From Hevea brasiliensis (lineage: Eukaryota; Streptophyta; Magnoliopsida; Malpighiales; Euphorbiaceae), in NCBI RefSeq assembly GCF_030052815.1, contig NC_079504.1, positions 54,687,599 through 54,751,598 on the forward strand: a stretch of 64,000 bases of DNA, given 5' to 3'. The translations under genes were made by a program, and so were the position numbers. Below are positions 48,850 through 60,817 of this stretch, in pieces. The stretch's first letter is position 1. The number at the start of each line of letters is the position of its first letter. Under the pieces are notes generated by a model that did not search any database, had not been told where the DNA came from, and was given only the letters and a program-made list of their open reading frames with translations.

Positions 48850-49103
48850 CCCATACTTCAATAATTTATCATCTTTATGCAGTGGAGCGGTGGTTGTGCC
48901 ACAGGTGGTTGGGGTGGAGCTTGAACAGGCATACCCCCAGCAATTTGTTGAAACATCGCAGGCATCTGCTGTGCAAACTGTGTAGGAAACTGCGTCATTT
49001 GTGGGGCTGGTGCTGCTGACCCACTAACATTCGGTAAAGCAGGGGCTTCCCCTTGTGCCTCAGCTTCAACAGACTACTCAACTGAGTGATCCCCTTCTTC
49101 CAT
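48850..49103 (-). pseudogene. F gag N-terminus
   Basis: Begins MEEGDHSVE at the ATG complementary to 49101-49103, then a TAG, then a Pro/Gln-rich segment (APQMTQFPTQFAQQMPAMFQ). It shifts frame near 48890 and reaches DKLLKYGAV at the G insertion. H and C gag start with the same MEEG, which supports the start. Confidence 0.82.
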
Positions 49104-49270
49104 TTCAGGCTGAAGTTAGGGTATCTCCTGAACAAGTAACACAAGGAGATTTCCCTCCGTTAGTTCATATTCATGATGTAATGCACTGTATGTAACAATT
49201 ATGGACATTGAGCAGTTGTACTTAACAAAGAAAAACACAAATTCACAAGTTAAAACACACTTCAAAAATT

Positions 49271-49283
49271 CTCTCTGATACCA
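49271..49283 (-). other. Primer-binding site of F
   Basis: On the minus strand TGGTATCAGAGAG lies 8 nt after the 5' LTR. It matches the initiator tRNA-Met complement in the first 11 bases. Confidence 0.85.
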
Positions 49284-49291
49284 CTAAAACA

Positions 49292-52200
49292 TGTTACACC
49301 TTACCCCTCTGTAAGGCATAACATGATCCCGTAGAATACCTAATGAACTATCGAACTTCACCTACCAATAACTCATTAAGTACCCTACAAGGGATTTTAA
49401 ACAATTTTCTTACTTTTGACAAGTGGTGAGCATTTTCTAATAGGTATTTAAAACATATGATTAAAAGTAAAAATAGTTAATATTTTTGGTCTATTTTGTT
49501 TTTCTGCAAATTTTATAAAAATTTTGACAGAGTTCTGTCTGTATTTTGAAAAATCAGTTCTTCAAATACCTGTAAAAAGCACTTCTAAAAATTTTTCTCA
49601 ACAACTACTTCAATTTCATACTCAATCTCAATCAATTTCTCAACACATTTATCAACTTTCAAATTTCAAATCCACTATCCAATGATCATCAAAATACTAG
49701 CAATCCATTTCATTCAAATTAAATAAAATAGTTCCATTCATATTTCATTAGAAATAAAACAATTTAGATACATCATTACAAAATTTACATTAAGAGAAAT
49801 ATAAACTAAACTTTATTACAAACTTCATACAAATTTTGTACAAGCTGCTCAAGACCCATTACAAGTCCATAAATTTATATGCAATACATACATCAAAAGA
49901 AATATTTACAATTAGGGTATAAATTATACCCGATAGCTTCAAAACAGGAAGATCCTCAATCCTTAGCAGCTCAGTCTGCTGCTCTTCTAGTCTCTGTATC
50001 TGCGACAGCAATAGAAGCTATCGCTGAGTACTAGGACTCAGTGGTGCACAACATACTAAAATAGTCTTTATGCAAAATATAAATCACATTTATACAAAAA
50101 TTTGACTAAACATGAGCATTAAACACAAAACCTGAATTATGAGATTTTAATACAAACCAAGTTCATTTCAAAGTATCAAAACACATTTCATAAAACCCAC
50201 AGTTAGATCATGCCATTCGAAACAAATAGAATCTCAATAGCCAGAGGCTAAAAAGAAATCACATCACAAGGCTAGCTAGCTCAAATATATGGATATCCAT
50301 TCACATCCTCTTCTACTGGCACACCTCAACACTTCTCTAGATAAGGAATCAAAATTTGAAACTAATTATCCCCACTAGTCGTGCTAGTGAGGTGTTCAAA
50401 TATATGGTCATGACACTGTGGTTTCAAAACTTATCTTAACAATTTGCTAAACATTGTCATTTCAGATATACACAATAACTTTCACAATTTAAATCAAACA
50501 TCATAAGAATGCCATAATTCAATATTTCACATTATTCAAAACAGTATGCAGAAGATAATTATAAAAAGTATACGTTGTGCACAAACCTCAAGTGAGTCGC
50601 CTCTTGGCCTTGACTCAGTTCGTCGGGTTCTTTCCCGGTATTCTTTTCAACTGAAACACACAGTTTCATAGTGTTTCAGTACCATAACTTAGCATAAATC
50701 CAAAAATAAATTTAACTTCACTTTTACCTAGCTCTAACGTGCTAAATTTGATGTTCTTGAAATTTTGTGTTTTGGGTTACTATTCACTGCACAATTCAAG
50801 TCAAATTATTGACTTTCTAAGGCTTAACAGGTATGGGAATTCCAACTTTACCCACATACCACATTTTGGTCACCAAACTTGTTGGTTTTTGTCATTTTCT
50901 CAAAACTTAGGTCTTTTAGGCAAAGTTGCCAAATTTTCAGTTTTGGTGTCCCTAATTATACTATTTCATTAGTCAGTTTACTGTTGGAATTTGGCAAAAC
51001 TTTCTTCATAGAAAATGTTCCTTATTGTCTTAAGTTTATTCTCCTTTTTGAATCACTCCAATTGGAGTTTTGTAGCTCAAGTTATAAGCAAATTACATTT
51101 ACTGTTCATGCTGCAAAATTTTGTTCTAGCAGATTATTAATTCCAATTTTGTTCAGCAATTTGATCAAGTTAGGTCCATAATTTGGTCTAACTTTCTTCA
51201 TATGAAATGTTCTACTATGCCTTAGGTTTCCATCGGTTTAAGAATCACCTAAATTTGAGTTTTCTAGAGAGAGTTATAGCCATTGAAACTTTACTGTTCA
51301 AATGGCAAATCTGCAGTCTGCAGATTAAGGTCACCAAATTTTCTCTGTAATTTGATTGGGTTAATGGCATAATTTGGGTTGGTGTTCTTCATGAAAGTTT
51401 TAGGTCTATATCTCATCTAACCACTGGTAAAATTTCAGGTCATTTTGACCTTCCTAGCTCGAGTTATGACCAAATGAACAAACACTGTTCATTTGGTCAG
51501 CTTGTGCAGAGGCAGCCTGCGATTTTCCGACTTCGGTTACTTTGTTCACTAGGTTTTAGTCACTTTTTGGGCAGGCTTCTTAAATGAAAATTGTGTCATT
51601 TAGTGCCTATTTTCATCCCCAATTGGTCCCATATCAATTGGACTTGTAAAATTTCATTTTTGGTCCCTCAAAGTTGACTTTTGGTCATGGTGCATACCCA
51701 ATCCGAATTTGACTTTGATTCAAACACTTCTAACACACTTAATTAGGTCACAAATGGTCATTTCTTTCCTTAAACTAAGTCAAAGACATCATTTACCAAT
51801 TTCTTAAATTTTCTCCCAAAACCCTAAGGGTCAAGAACCCAAATTCCTCAATTTCCTCAATTCATGAATTCTAAGTGTACAAGTCTCACTTACTTACTCA
51901 ATCAAGCATGAGTACCTCTTTAATTCTAACAATTTCTATCAAACCCTAATTAATTTCATGCTGACCAACTTTCATAAAGCTTCATACATGAGTGATTTCT
52001 TGAGTTTCTATGTAATTTGCTACTTATTCAAGCTCATTTCTATGCATTTTACTCAAATTAAGTTAGAAAGAGGGACTTACTTATTGAGCAGAATTTGTAA
52101 TTCCAAATCTTCACTTCTTTTTGATCCTTCTTATTTCAAATCTCTCTATCAAAGCCAAAGCAAGACCTTACTTTGGTGAGTATGAAATTTGTGAAGAAAT

Positions 52201-52972
52201 AATAGGGTTTAAGAAGCTTAAATGACCATTAATGGAGGAAATTGAAAAGAAAAAGAAAGAGAAAAGAATGGGAGCCGGCTGAATTTTTTTAGGGAAGAAG
52301 AAATGACTTTTCCTTCTAATTTTTTAGGTATTTTAAGTGAAATTTTATGTATTTGACTTGGTCAAAAAAGTTGGGAAATTAAAATTGATTTTTGACATCA
52401 CAATGATGTCATCCACATGATGCAATAAACCTTTTTCTTTTCTTTTTCAATTTTCTTAAATTTTTCATTAGTTCTTTAATCTAATCTTGATTCAAAAATT
52501 TTTATTTTCTCCGATTTTATTGGACAGTTAGGTCAGGAGTCAGCTCTCGGGGTCAATTGACCAAATTACCCCTCGCCGGTTCATCCCGGTTTGCAAATAA
52601 TTCAATATTTCTTCCGGCTCCCTGACCTAATTATTTGACTGACTTAACAATTCTTTTTCGTGATTTTCTCTTTTCCACTGTGTTCGTAATGGTCCTAAGG
52701 ACTGCAGCGTCACATTTTACGGTTCAAAATTTGAGTTTAAAATGACTTCTGATCCTTCAGAGAAGGTCACCCATCGCTGTGACTCTCGGCTCGTTTAACT
52801 TCTTATGTTCTATTTTTCTTGTTCATACTTAACTAATTGGACATTACTAATTATTTGTGTTTATAGCTTCTCTAGTTGTCTTAAGTGTGCTTCTAATCCC
52901 CTTAATTATCTGGACCGACACCGGTCACCGAAACAGTGAAATCTACCAGGCTATGCAAACGGGGGTGTTACA
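49292..52972 (-). repeat. F 5' LTR
   Basis: 3681 bp, sense start TGTAACACC at 52972, end GGTGTAACA at 49292. It shares with the 3' LTR all hairpins and the 13-bp palindrome (51468-51498). It keeps the GGGGTCAATTGACC..ACCCCTC block near 52550 that is scrambled in the 3' LTR. Confidence 0.93.
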
Positions 52973-52977
52973 ATTTA

Positions 52978-55900
52978 CCCCTAGAGCTGACTCCTGACCT
53001 AACTGTCCAATAAGATTAGAGAAACGAAATTTTTGGGATCGAGAATTAAATTAAAGAACTAAAGAAAAAAATAAGATGAAAAATTCAAAAAGAAAGAATA
53101 TTATGACATCATACATTACCTAGGCATGATGAAATAAATTTTAAATTTTATAATTTGAAAATTAGAGGATAATCATTTCAATAGACAATTTAAATAAATT
53201 AAAAAGACATTTTTTTCATTCCTCTATTCTTCTTGCCGTGAGCCTTTCTCATCTTTCTCTTTTCTCTTCCACTTCCTCCATAAAAAGCTCATTTTGAGCT
53301 TAAAGACACCCTGAAATTTACCATATTTTCCATAGCCTCTAGAATAAAAACTTACCATTTGGCCTTGTTAGAGTGATTGGAAGCAAAAGAAAGAAGAAAT
53401 CTTGAAGTTTGGAAGGTTGAGAAAGTTGACCAAGTGAGGTAAGTCCAACTTCAAGCTTAAATTCTTATTAAGTTCATGAATTTAAGTTTAATGGTGATGA
53501 AATGCTGTGAGAAATAGAGGAAATTGTATGAGTGGAAGAGTATGGAATTCAGCTTGGTTGGGTGGATGATAAATTGAGTGGTTTGGTTTAATCAAATATG
53601 AATTCTAGTATTGTATGAAGTATATGCATGATTTAGGTAGTTGAAATTGAGTGAATTGTGTTACTTAGAAGATTAGGGTTCTTGACTTAGGGTTTTGAAA
53701 AAAAAATTGTAGAAATTCGCCAAATGATGTAGTTAACCTTATTTGAGTTGAGTAATGGTCAATTGTGACCATTTGTGGTGTGTATGAATTTTTGGAAACA
53801 AATTCCAATTTGGATTGGTGAAGGTCAATCTATAGGCAGCTTGACCTAGGTCCCTTTCAGGAACCAAAACTAAAAATTTACCAACCTAATTGGTGTGAGG
53901 CTAATTGAGAATGAAACTAGACACAAAATGGCACATTTTTCATTCAGGAATCATGCCCAGAAAGTGACCATAACTTAGTGAATAATTAGGCCAAATCTAG
54001 AATTGGCAAACTGACCTGTACAAAAATGACCAAATGAACAGTAGTTACGTAAACGACCATAACTTGGTCTAGGAAAGTCCAAATGACCTGAATTTTTACC
54101 AATAGAAAGCTGAGACATAGACCTACAACTTTTATGAAGAAAATAAACCCAAATTATGACCATAACCTGTTTGAAAATCCACTTACAGTCAACCACAAAA
54201 ATTGCCAAAATCTAGAATTTGCCTAGAATTTTGGGTAACACCAAATCCGGTTAGCCATGTTCAAATGGCCATAACTAGGGTTACAAGACTCAAAATGGAG
54301 TGATTAAAAAAGGAGAATAAAGTTAATACAATAAGGAACAACTTCTATAAAAAAACTTAGCCAAACTGCCACAGCAACATAACCAATGGAATAGTGCAAA
54401 ACTGAACACTAAAACTGAAAATTTAAAATTTGTGCCTAAGGGACTTGAAGTTTGAGAAAACAGCCAAAACCAATAAACTAGGTAACCAAAATGTGGTATG
54501 TGGGTGAAATTAGAATTTTCATACCTATTAAGCATTAGAAAGTCAACAAATTCACTTGAATAGTGTCATGAATAGTAACCCCGAAATACAAATTTCAAAG
54601 AATGTCAAATTAAGCATATTAAAGTTAGATTTGAAATTATTTTTGGACTTATGATAATTTATGGTACTGAAACACTGTGAAATTATGTGTTTCAGTGGAA
54701 AAGAATACTGGAAAAGAACCCGAAGCATCGAGTCAAGGCCATGAGGTGACTCGTATAAGGTTTGTGCATAACATAGAATTTCTGTAAATTTTCTTCTGCA
54801 AATTGTTTTGAATAGATTGAGATATTAAATTTTGACTAATTGTATTGAAATGTTTATTATGCTTTTGACTTAAATTGTTGAAAGTTTACTTGTATGTGTT
54901 TGAAATGGCAATAAATGTTTAGTAAATTACTAAGATAGTTTTGAAGCAGCAGTGTCATGACCATATATTTGAATGCCTCGCTAGCATGACTAGTAGGGGA
55001 AGTTAGTTTTGAATTTTGATTCCTTCTCTGGCTGAAGTGTTGAGGGTGCGCCAGTAGAAGAAGAAATTTGAATGGATGTCCATATATTTGAGCTAGCTAG
55101 CATTGTGATTTCTCATAAGCCTTCGGCTATTGAGATGAATATGTTTCGAATGGCATAATATAACTGTGTATTTTTATGAAATTCGTTTTGAGATTTTCTA
55201 AGTGAAATTATTTGGACTAAAGATTTATAAATAATGTTTTGTATCTGTTTTTCATATTCAGTTCAATATTTGAATAAATGTGATTTAAATTATGCATAAA
55301 CTGTTATTTTTAGTATGTTGTGCACCACTGAGTCATTGCACTCAGCGATGGCTGTTATTGCTATCGCAAATATAGAGACTAAAGGAGCAGCAGAGTGAGC
55401 TGCTGAGGATCTTGGAGTTATATCTTTGAAGTTTTTTCGGGTATAATTTTATACCCTGTTTGTAATGTTTATATTTGTGTATGTAACCGTATGTACATAT
55501 ATAAATTGACTTTGGGCAGTTGTATAAAGTTTGTAAGAATATTATTTTGGATTTGCTAATGTAAAGTGGTTGATAAATGTAATTTGTTTTTACTTTAATG
55601 AAAAATGAATGGAAATATTGTGTAATATTTTGATGACAATTGAGTTATGAATTATTGTTTTGAATTTTGGAGTTTGAGAAATGATGTTGAGTTGTGTTGA
55701 AGTAGTAGTGAGTTTGATGAAAAGGAATTAGTGGAATTGTTTTTTTTTTTCCAGGTCTTTGAAGAACTGTTTTCTTAAAATACAGATGGCACTCTGTCAA
55801 AATTTTTCCAAAATTTGCCTAAAAATAAAATGGACAAAAATTTGAACTAGTTTTTAAACTTTTATTAAATGTAAGAAAATGCTCACCACCTCCAAAAGGT

Positions 55901-56021
55901 AAGAAAAAGGTTTTAAAATCCCTTGTAGGGTACTTAATGAGTTATCGGTAGGTGAAGTTCAGTAGTTCATTAGGTATTCTACGAGATCATGTTATGCTTT
56001 ACAGAGGTGTAAGGTGTGACA
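52978..56021 (+). repeat. H 5' LTR, second part
   Basis: Resumes after the TSD copy ATTTA and matches 61281 onward. With 37232-37653 the LTR is about 3466 bp. GRCCATAACT modules recur at about 53960, 54056, 54159 and 54269. Stem-loops lie at 55118-55128, 55328-55367 and 55440-55457. TGTA-rich polyadenylation sequence is at about 55460-55500. Confidence 0.92.
55328..55367 (+). other. Twin hairpins in the H 5' LTR
   Basis: Stem 1: CTGAGT (55328-55333) with ACTCAG (55340-55345). Stem 2: GCGATGGC (55345-55352) with GCTATCGC (55360-55367), eight pairs with one G-U. Compared with B and F, two positions of stem 2 differ yet still pair. The 3' LTR copy (about 63536-63575) is eroded by C to T changes. 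Confidence 0.75.
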
Positions 56022-56029
56022 TGTTTTAG

Positions 56030-56041
56030 TGGTATCAGAGC
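56030..56041 (+). other. Primer-binding site of H
   Basis: TGGTATCAGAGC, 8 nt after the LTR, complementary to the initiator tRNA-Met 3' end. Confidence 0.9.
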
Positions 56042-56211
56042 GAAATTTTTGAAGTATGTTTTGACTTGTGAATTTGTGTCTTTTCTTTGATATGTACAAC
56101 TGCTCAATGTTTTTATTTGTTACATACAGTGCATTACATCATAAATATGAACTAGCGAAGGAAAATCTCCTTGTGTTATTTGTTCAGGAGATATCCTAAC
56201 TACAGACTAAT

Positions 56212-57401
56212 ATGGAAGAAGGAGAAGCCCCAGCTCTCTAAAATGTCAGTGGGTCAGTGGCACCAGCCCCACAAATGCCACAGTTTCCTGTACAATTCGT
56301 ACAGCAGATGGCTGCGATGTTCCAACAAATGGCTGGAAGCAAGCCTACCTAAGCTCCACTTTAGACACCTGTTGTGCAACCACATCCTCCAGCCAGGCAG
56401 TATGACAAGCTATGGGGCTACAGAGTTTAAGAGTACAATGGACCCTTTAGAGGCAGAGCAATGGTTAGAGAGAATGGATAGAGTGTTTAAGAAGCTGCAC
56501 TGCCCAGATGAACTAAAATTTGAATACTCAGTGTCCTTGTTGCAAGGGGATGCGTATGACTGGTGGAAGACCATCCCCCATAGCTTGGCTGAACCGCCAG
56601 TATTGACCTGGGATGACTTCATTAGAGAATTCAAATAGAAATATGTCCCAGATGCATATGAGGATCAGAAACTACAAGAATTTCTGAGTCTGAAGTAAGG
56701 GAATAAATCAATGGCAGAGTATGAGAGGGAGTTCTCTCGCTTAAGCTACTATGCTGGGAGTCTCCTGTCTACCAGCAAGGAAAGGTGCAAGAGATTTGAG
56801 ATTGGTTTAAAACCCAGTTTGAGGATGCAAGTAGTGGGATTCAGATACAATAACTTCTCTGAGCTCATCTCTCAGGCACTTGAGTTGGAAAGGATTGAAT
56901 TAGAAGCAACCCAGCGATAGAAAAATCTGAGAAGACTGAAAAATCAGAGAAAGATAAAGGGGAAAAATTAGTAGAGCAAAGTCCTAGTGGTACATCTGGA
57001 AAGAAGAAGAAATTTGGGGGACCAAGCAGAGGTAGAGGTGGAAGGTTTGGAAGGGGCAGATTCTCTGGACAGAGACTCTCTAGATCTAGTCAGCAGTCGA
57101 CCAGGGGTTCACATCCTCCCCGCACCTGTGAGACATATGGCAAGATTCATGAGGGAGAATGCTATTGGGCAACAGGAGCTTGCTTTAACTGTGGAGGCAA
57201 GGGCCATCTTGTTAAGGACTACACCATGCACCTAGATTTGGTCCAGCTCCTACTACTGTAGAAGGATCCATTCAGAGTCCTGCTACCAGAGGTTCACAAT
57301 TGGTTAGCAGAGGAATAGGCAGAGGTAGAGGCAATGCTTCTGGCAGTCAAGGTACTGTTAGCTAGTCAGCACAAGGGAGTGCTCCAGCTAGAGTTTATAC
57401 G
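56212..57401 (+). pseudogene. H gag
   Basis: Start ATG at 56212 (MEEGEAPAL, then a stop). The capsid core is ATEFKSTMDPLEAEQWLERM to DDFIREFK. It is cut by TAG for CAG at 56636-56638 and TAA for CAA at 56696-56698, and resumes as MAEYEREFSRLSYYAGSLLS to ELERIE. The zinc knuckle at about 57127-57222 has CETYGKIHEGECYW and CFNCGGKGHLVKDY: the final zinc Cys of the second unit is Tyr (57220-57222). A Gly/Arg-rich segment lies on each side. Gag here is closer to open than in C. Confidence 0.87.
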
Positions 57402-58046
57402 ATGAGACAGCAGGAAGAGGTTGAGACTTTCATTGTTGTAGCTGGTACATTCTCTATCTCTGATCAAGATGTATTTATACTGTTTAATCCGGGTTCAACC
57501 CACTCATATGTTAGTGCTAGCATAGTCAGTTCACTTGCTGTTCCATGTGTCAAAATGGGTTTTGAAGTGCTAGTAACTAGTCCGTTAGGACAAGAGGTCC
57601 GGGTCAACAGAATCTATAGAGACTGTCCTTTGGTGATCCAAAGACATATTTTTCTGTCAGATTTGATTGAAATGCCCTTCAGAGATTATGATATCATCTT
57701 GGGCATGGATTGGTTAGCCAGGCATCACGCCATGATTGATTATAGACTGAAAACAGTCACTTTTGGTCTCCCTCTGTACGGTGATGTGGTAATACATGGG
57801 GAGAGGCAGTTATTGCCATCAAACATCATTTCGGCTGCACTAGCCAGAAGGATGATCAGAAAGGGGTGTGAAGCATACTTGGCACATGTGATAGACACCC
57901 AAGTGGGGTGTCCAGCACTGTGGGACATCCCTATAGTATGTGACTTTCTGGATGTGTTTCTTGATGAATTGCCAGGATTACCTCCAGAAAGAGAGGTGCA
58001 GTTTGAGATTGATGTTATGCCTAGTGTAGACCCAATCTCTATAACA
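57402..58046 (+). pseudogene. H aspartic protease
   Basis: Frame MRQQEEVETFIVVAGTF to the active-site segment LFNPGSTHSYV, where the catalytic Asp codon is AAT (57486-57488), so the enzyme would be dead. Then RIYRDCPLVIQRHIFLSDLI, DIILGMDWLARHHAMIDYRL and the linker LDELPGLPPEREVQFEIDV. The frame is open to 58142 and runs into reverse transcriptase. Confidence 0.88.
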
Positions 58047-58640
58047 GCATATAGAATGGCACCAGCAGAATTGAAAGAATTGAAAGTGCAGTTGCAAGAG
58101 CTGCTTGAGAAGGGCTTTATCTGCCCTAGTGTGTCACCTTAGGGAGCTCCAGTGTTGTTTGTTAAGAAGAAGGATGATACTCTCTGTTTATGTATTGACT
58201 ACTGGCAGTTAAATAAGGTGACAATAAAGAACAGATATCAATTGCCCCTCATTGATGACTTATTTGATCAGTTGAGGGGTGCAACTGTGTTCTCCAAAAT
58301 TGACCTGAGATCAGGTTATTACCAGCTGAAAGTACAAGAATAGAGCATTCCTAAAACTGCCTTTAGAACCTGCTATGGCCATTATGAGTTCTTGGTTATG
58401 CCATTCGGGTTAACTAATGCTCTGACTGCTTTTATGGATCTAATGAACACTATCTTCAGACCATACCTCGACCAGTTTGTAGTGGTGTTCATAAATGATA
58501 TATTGGTTTATTCAAGGAGTGCAGAAGAGCATGATACACATCTGCGGATTGTACTGCAGACTTTGAGGAAGAAACAGCTATACACTAAATTGTCGAAGTG
58601 TGAATTTTGGCTGAAGGAAATATCCTTCTTAGGGCATGTA
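58047..58640 (+). pseudogene. H reverse transcriptase
   Basis: MAPAELKELKVQLQELLEKG, a TAG at 58140-58142, [37 protein letters not shown], a TAG near 58341, then [12 protein letters not shown]. The catalytic motif is [10 protein letters not shown]: the first Asp of FIDD is Asn (58494-58496), a loss of a metal ligand. [20 protein letters not shown] closes the domain. Confidence 0.9.
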
Positions 58641-58699
58641 GTATCGGTAGAGGGCATCAAGGTAGATCCAAGTAAGATAGAAGCTATCTTTAATTGGAG

Positions 58700-59270
58700 G
58701 CCACCCAGAAATATCACTGAAATTCGCAGTTTTCTGGGTTTAGCTGGATACTACCGTCGATTTGTGAAGGGATTCTCCATGTTGGCATCTCCATTGACCA
58801 AATTACTTCGAAAAGATGTAAAATTTCAGTGGACAGATAAATGCCAGCAAAGTTTTGATGAGTTGAAGAGATGTTTAACTGAGGCTCCAGTCCTTACTTT
58901 ACCTACCCCGGGTAAAGAGTATATTGTTTATAGTGACGCTTCTCACAATGGGTTAGGTTGTGTACTGATGCAAGAACGGAATGTCATTGCTTATGCATCA
59001 CGCCAGCTAAAACCACATGAGAGGAACTATCCGACACATGACTTGGAGCTTGCAGCTATTGTGTTCGCTCTTAAGATCTGGAGACATTATTTGTATGGGG
59101 AGAAGTGCTACATCTATACAGATCATAAGAGTTTGAAGTATCTGGGAACTTAGAAGGAGTTGAATTTGAGACAAAGGAGATAGTTAGAGTTGATAAAAGA
59201 CTATGATTGTATGATAGACTATCAGCCAGGGTGGTGGCTGACGCCTTAAGTCACAAGACTATGGCAAGTC
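58700..59270 (+). pseudogene. H RNase H
   Basis: [20 protein letters not shown], then [60 protein letters not shown] and [11 protein letters not shown], followed by TAG for CAG (59151-59153) and TAG for TGG near 59180. A 10-base gap against C (after YQPG, near 59231) shifts the frame just before VVADALS. Confidence 0.9.
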
Positions 59271-60807
59271 TACGAGTTACTCCTTTGTCTATGGTACATG
59301 AGTTGAGAGTATTGCATTCCAGCTTAGAAATTAATGATGAGGGGCAGACAGCAATTGCATGGCATGTACAGCCAATGTTAATTGATCAGATCAAAATGGC
59401 TGCTCAGAATGATCAGAAGTATCAAAAGCTGTTAGAAGAAGTTATACAGGGCAAGAAACCTGAGTTCTCAATTAGAGATGATGGTCTACTACTACACCAG
59501 GGCAAAATGTGTGTTCCTAATGACGTTGACTTGAGACAGATCATTATGAAGGAAGCACATGAATCTCCTTTTGCTATGCATCCTGGTGGTACCAAAATGT
59601 ATAGAGGGCTGAAAAAGCATTACTGGTGGATGGGTATGAAAAGAAATGTGGCAGAATTTGTTTCCAAATGCCTAACTTGTCAGCAAGTGAAGGCAGAGCA
59701 TCAAGTACTAGCTGGTTTGTTACATCCACTACCAGTACTGGAATGGAAATGGGAGAGAATAACTATGGATTTTATGATGGGACTTCCGAGGGCACAGAAG
59801 AGTCATGATGCAGTATGGGTTATAGTTGATAGACTAACCAAGTCTGCTCATTTTCTGCCAGTTCTGATGGACTACAGTTTATAAAGATTGGCCAAGTTGT
59901 ACATTGATGAGATAGTAAGACTACATGGAGTGCTAGTATCTATCGTATCTGACAGAGATCCTAGGTTCACTTCTAGATTCTGGGGTAGTCTTCAGAGAGC
60001 CCTAGGAACTAGATTGAACTTCAACACAGCATTCCACCCATAGAAAGTGGCCAGTCTGAGAGAGTAATACAGATATTAGAGGACATGCTACGAGCTTGTG
60101 TGATTGAGTTTGAGGGCAGTTGGGATACATACTTGCCTTTGATTGAGTTTGCTTATAACAACAGCTACCAATCAAGCATTAGAATGCCTCCATATGAAGC
60201 TTTGTATGGCAGGAAGTGCAGAACCCCGTTATGTTGGGATGAGGTAGGTGAAAGAAAGATGATTGGGCCAGAAATTGTTCAGCAAACTGAAGAGAAAATC
60301 AGATTGATCAGAGATCGACTTAAGACTGCATCAGACTGTCAAAAGTCCTATATTGATCTGAGAAGAAGGGATATTGAATATGCAGTGGGTGAGAAAGTAT
60401 TTCTCAAGGTTTCCCCTTGAAAGAAAATTATGAGATTTGGCAGAAAGGGGAAACTAAGTCCTCATTTCATCGGGCCATATGAGGTTCTGAAAAGAGTGGG
60501 TCCCTTGGCATATCGTTTGGCACTACCTCCAGAGTTGGAGAAGATACATAATGTCTTCCATGTATCTATGTTGAGGAGGTATCGATCTGACCCATCTCAT
60601 GTACTACCAGTAGAAGAGATTGAGGTGAATCCAGACCTCACATATGAGGAAGAACCCATAGAGATTCTGGCTTATGAGGTGAAGCAGCTAAGAAACAAGC
60701 AAATACCATTAGTAAAAGTGCTGTGGAACCATCATTCGGTCTAGGAGGCTACTTAGGAACAAGAGGAGGACATGAGGAGACAACATCCACAACTGTTCAG
60801 AGATTGA
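59271..60807 (+). pseudogene. H integrase and chromodomain
   Basis: H2C2 finger AMHPGGTKMYRGLKKHYWW..KCLTCQQVKAEH (59570-59705), core [40 protein letters not shown], a lesion at the [10 protein letters not shown] block (near 60040) and [40 protein letters not shown] and DRLKTASDCQKSYIDLRRRD follow, then TGA for TGG at 60418-60420. The tail has RFGRKGKLSPHFIGPYEVLK, HVSMLRRYRSDPSHVLPVEE and a chromodomain-like end QIPLVKVLWNHHSV..EAT..EEDMRR with two TAGs. It terminates at TGA 60805-60807. The second half is two long open blocks, 60085-60420 and 60430-60744. Confidence 0.92.
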
Positions 60808-60817
60808 TACCAGGTAA

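Larger units (their letters stand above)
37654..52972 (-). mobile_element. Element F: Tekay-like LTR retrotransposon, minus strand, carrying G
   Basis: It starts TGTCACACG at 37654 and ends GGTGTTACA at 52972, with a perfect TSD ATTTA (37649-37653 and 52973-52977). Removing it rejoins the H LTR, as the intact copy at about 61265-61280 shows. LTRs are 3669 bp (37654-41322) and 3681 bp (49292-52972). The internal region is 7969 bp including solo LTR G (3100 bp plus TSD), so about 4.86 kb by itself. Coding order on the minus strand is gag, protease, reverse transcriptase, RNase H, integrase, chromodomain. Confidence 0.94.
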
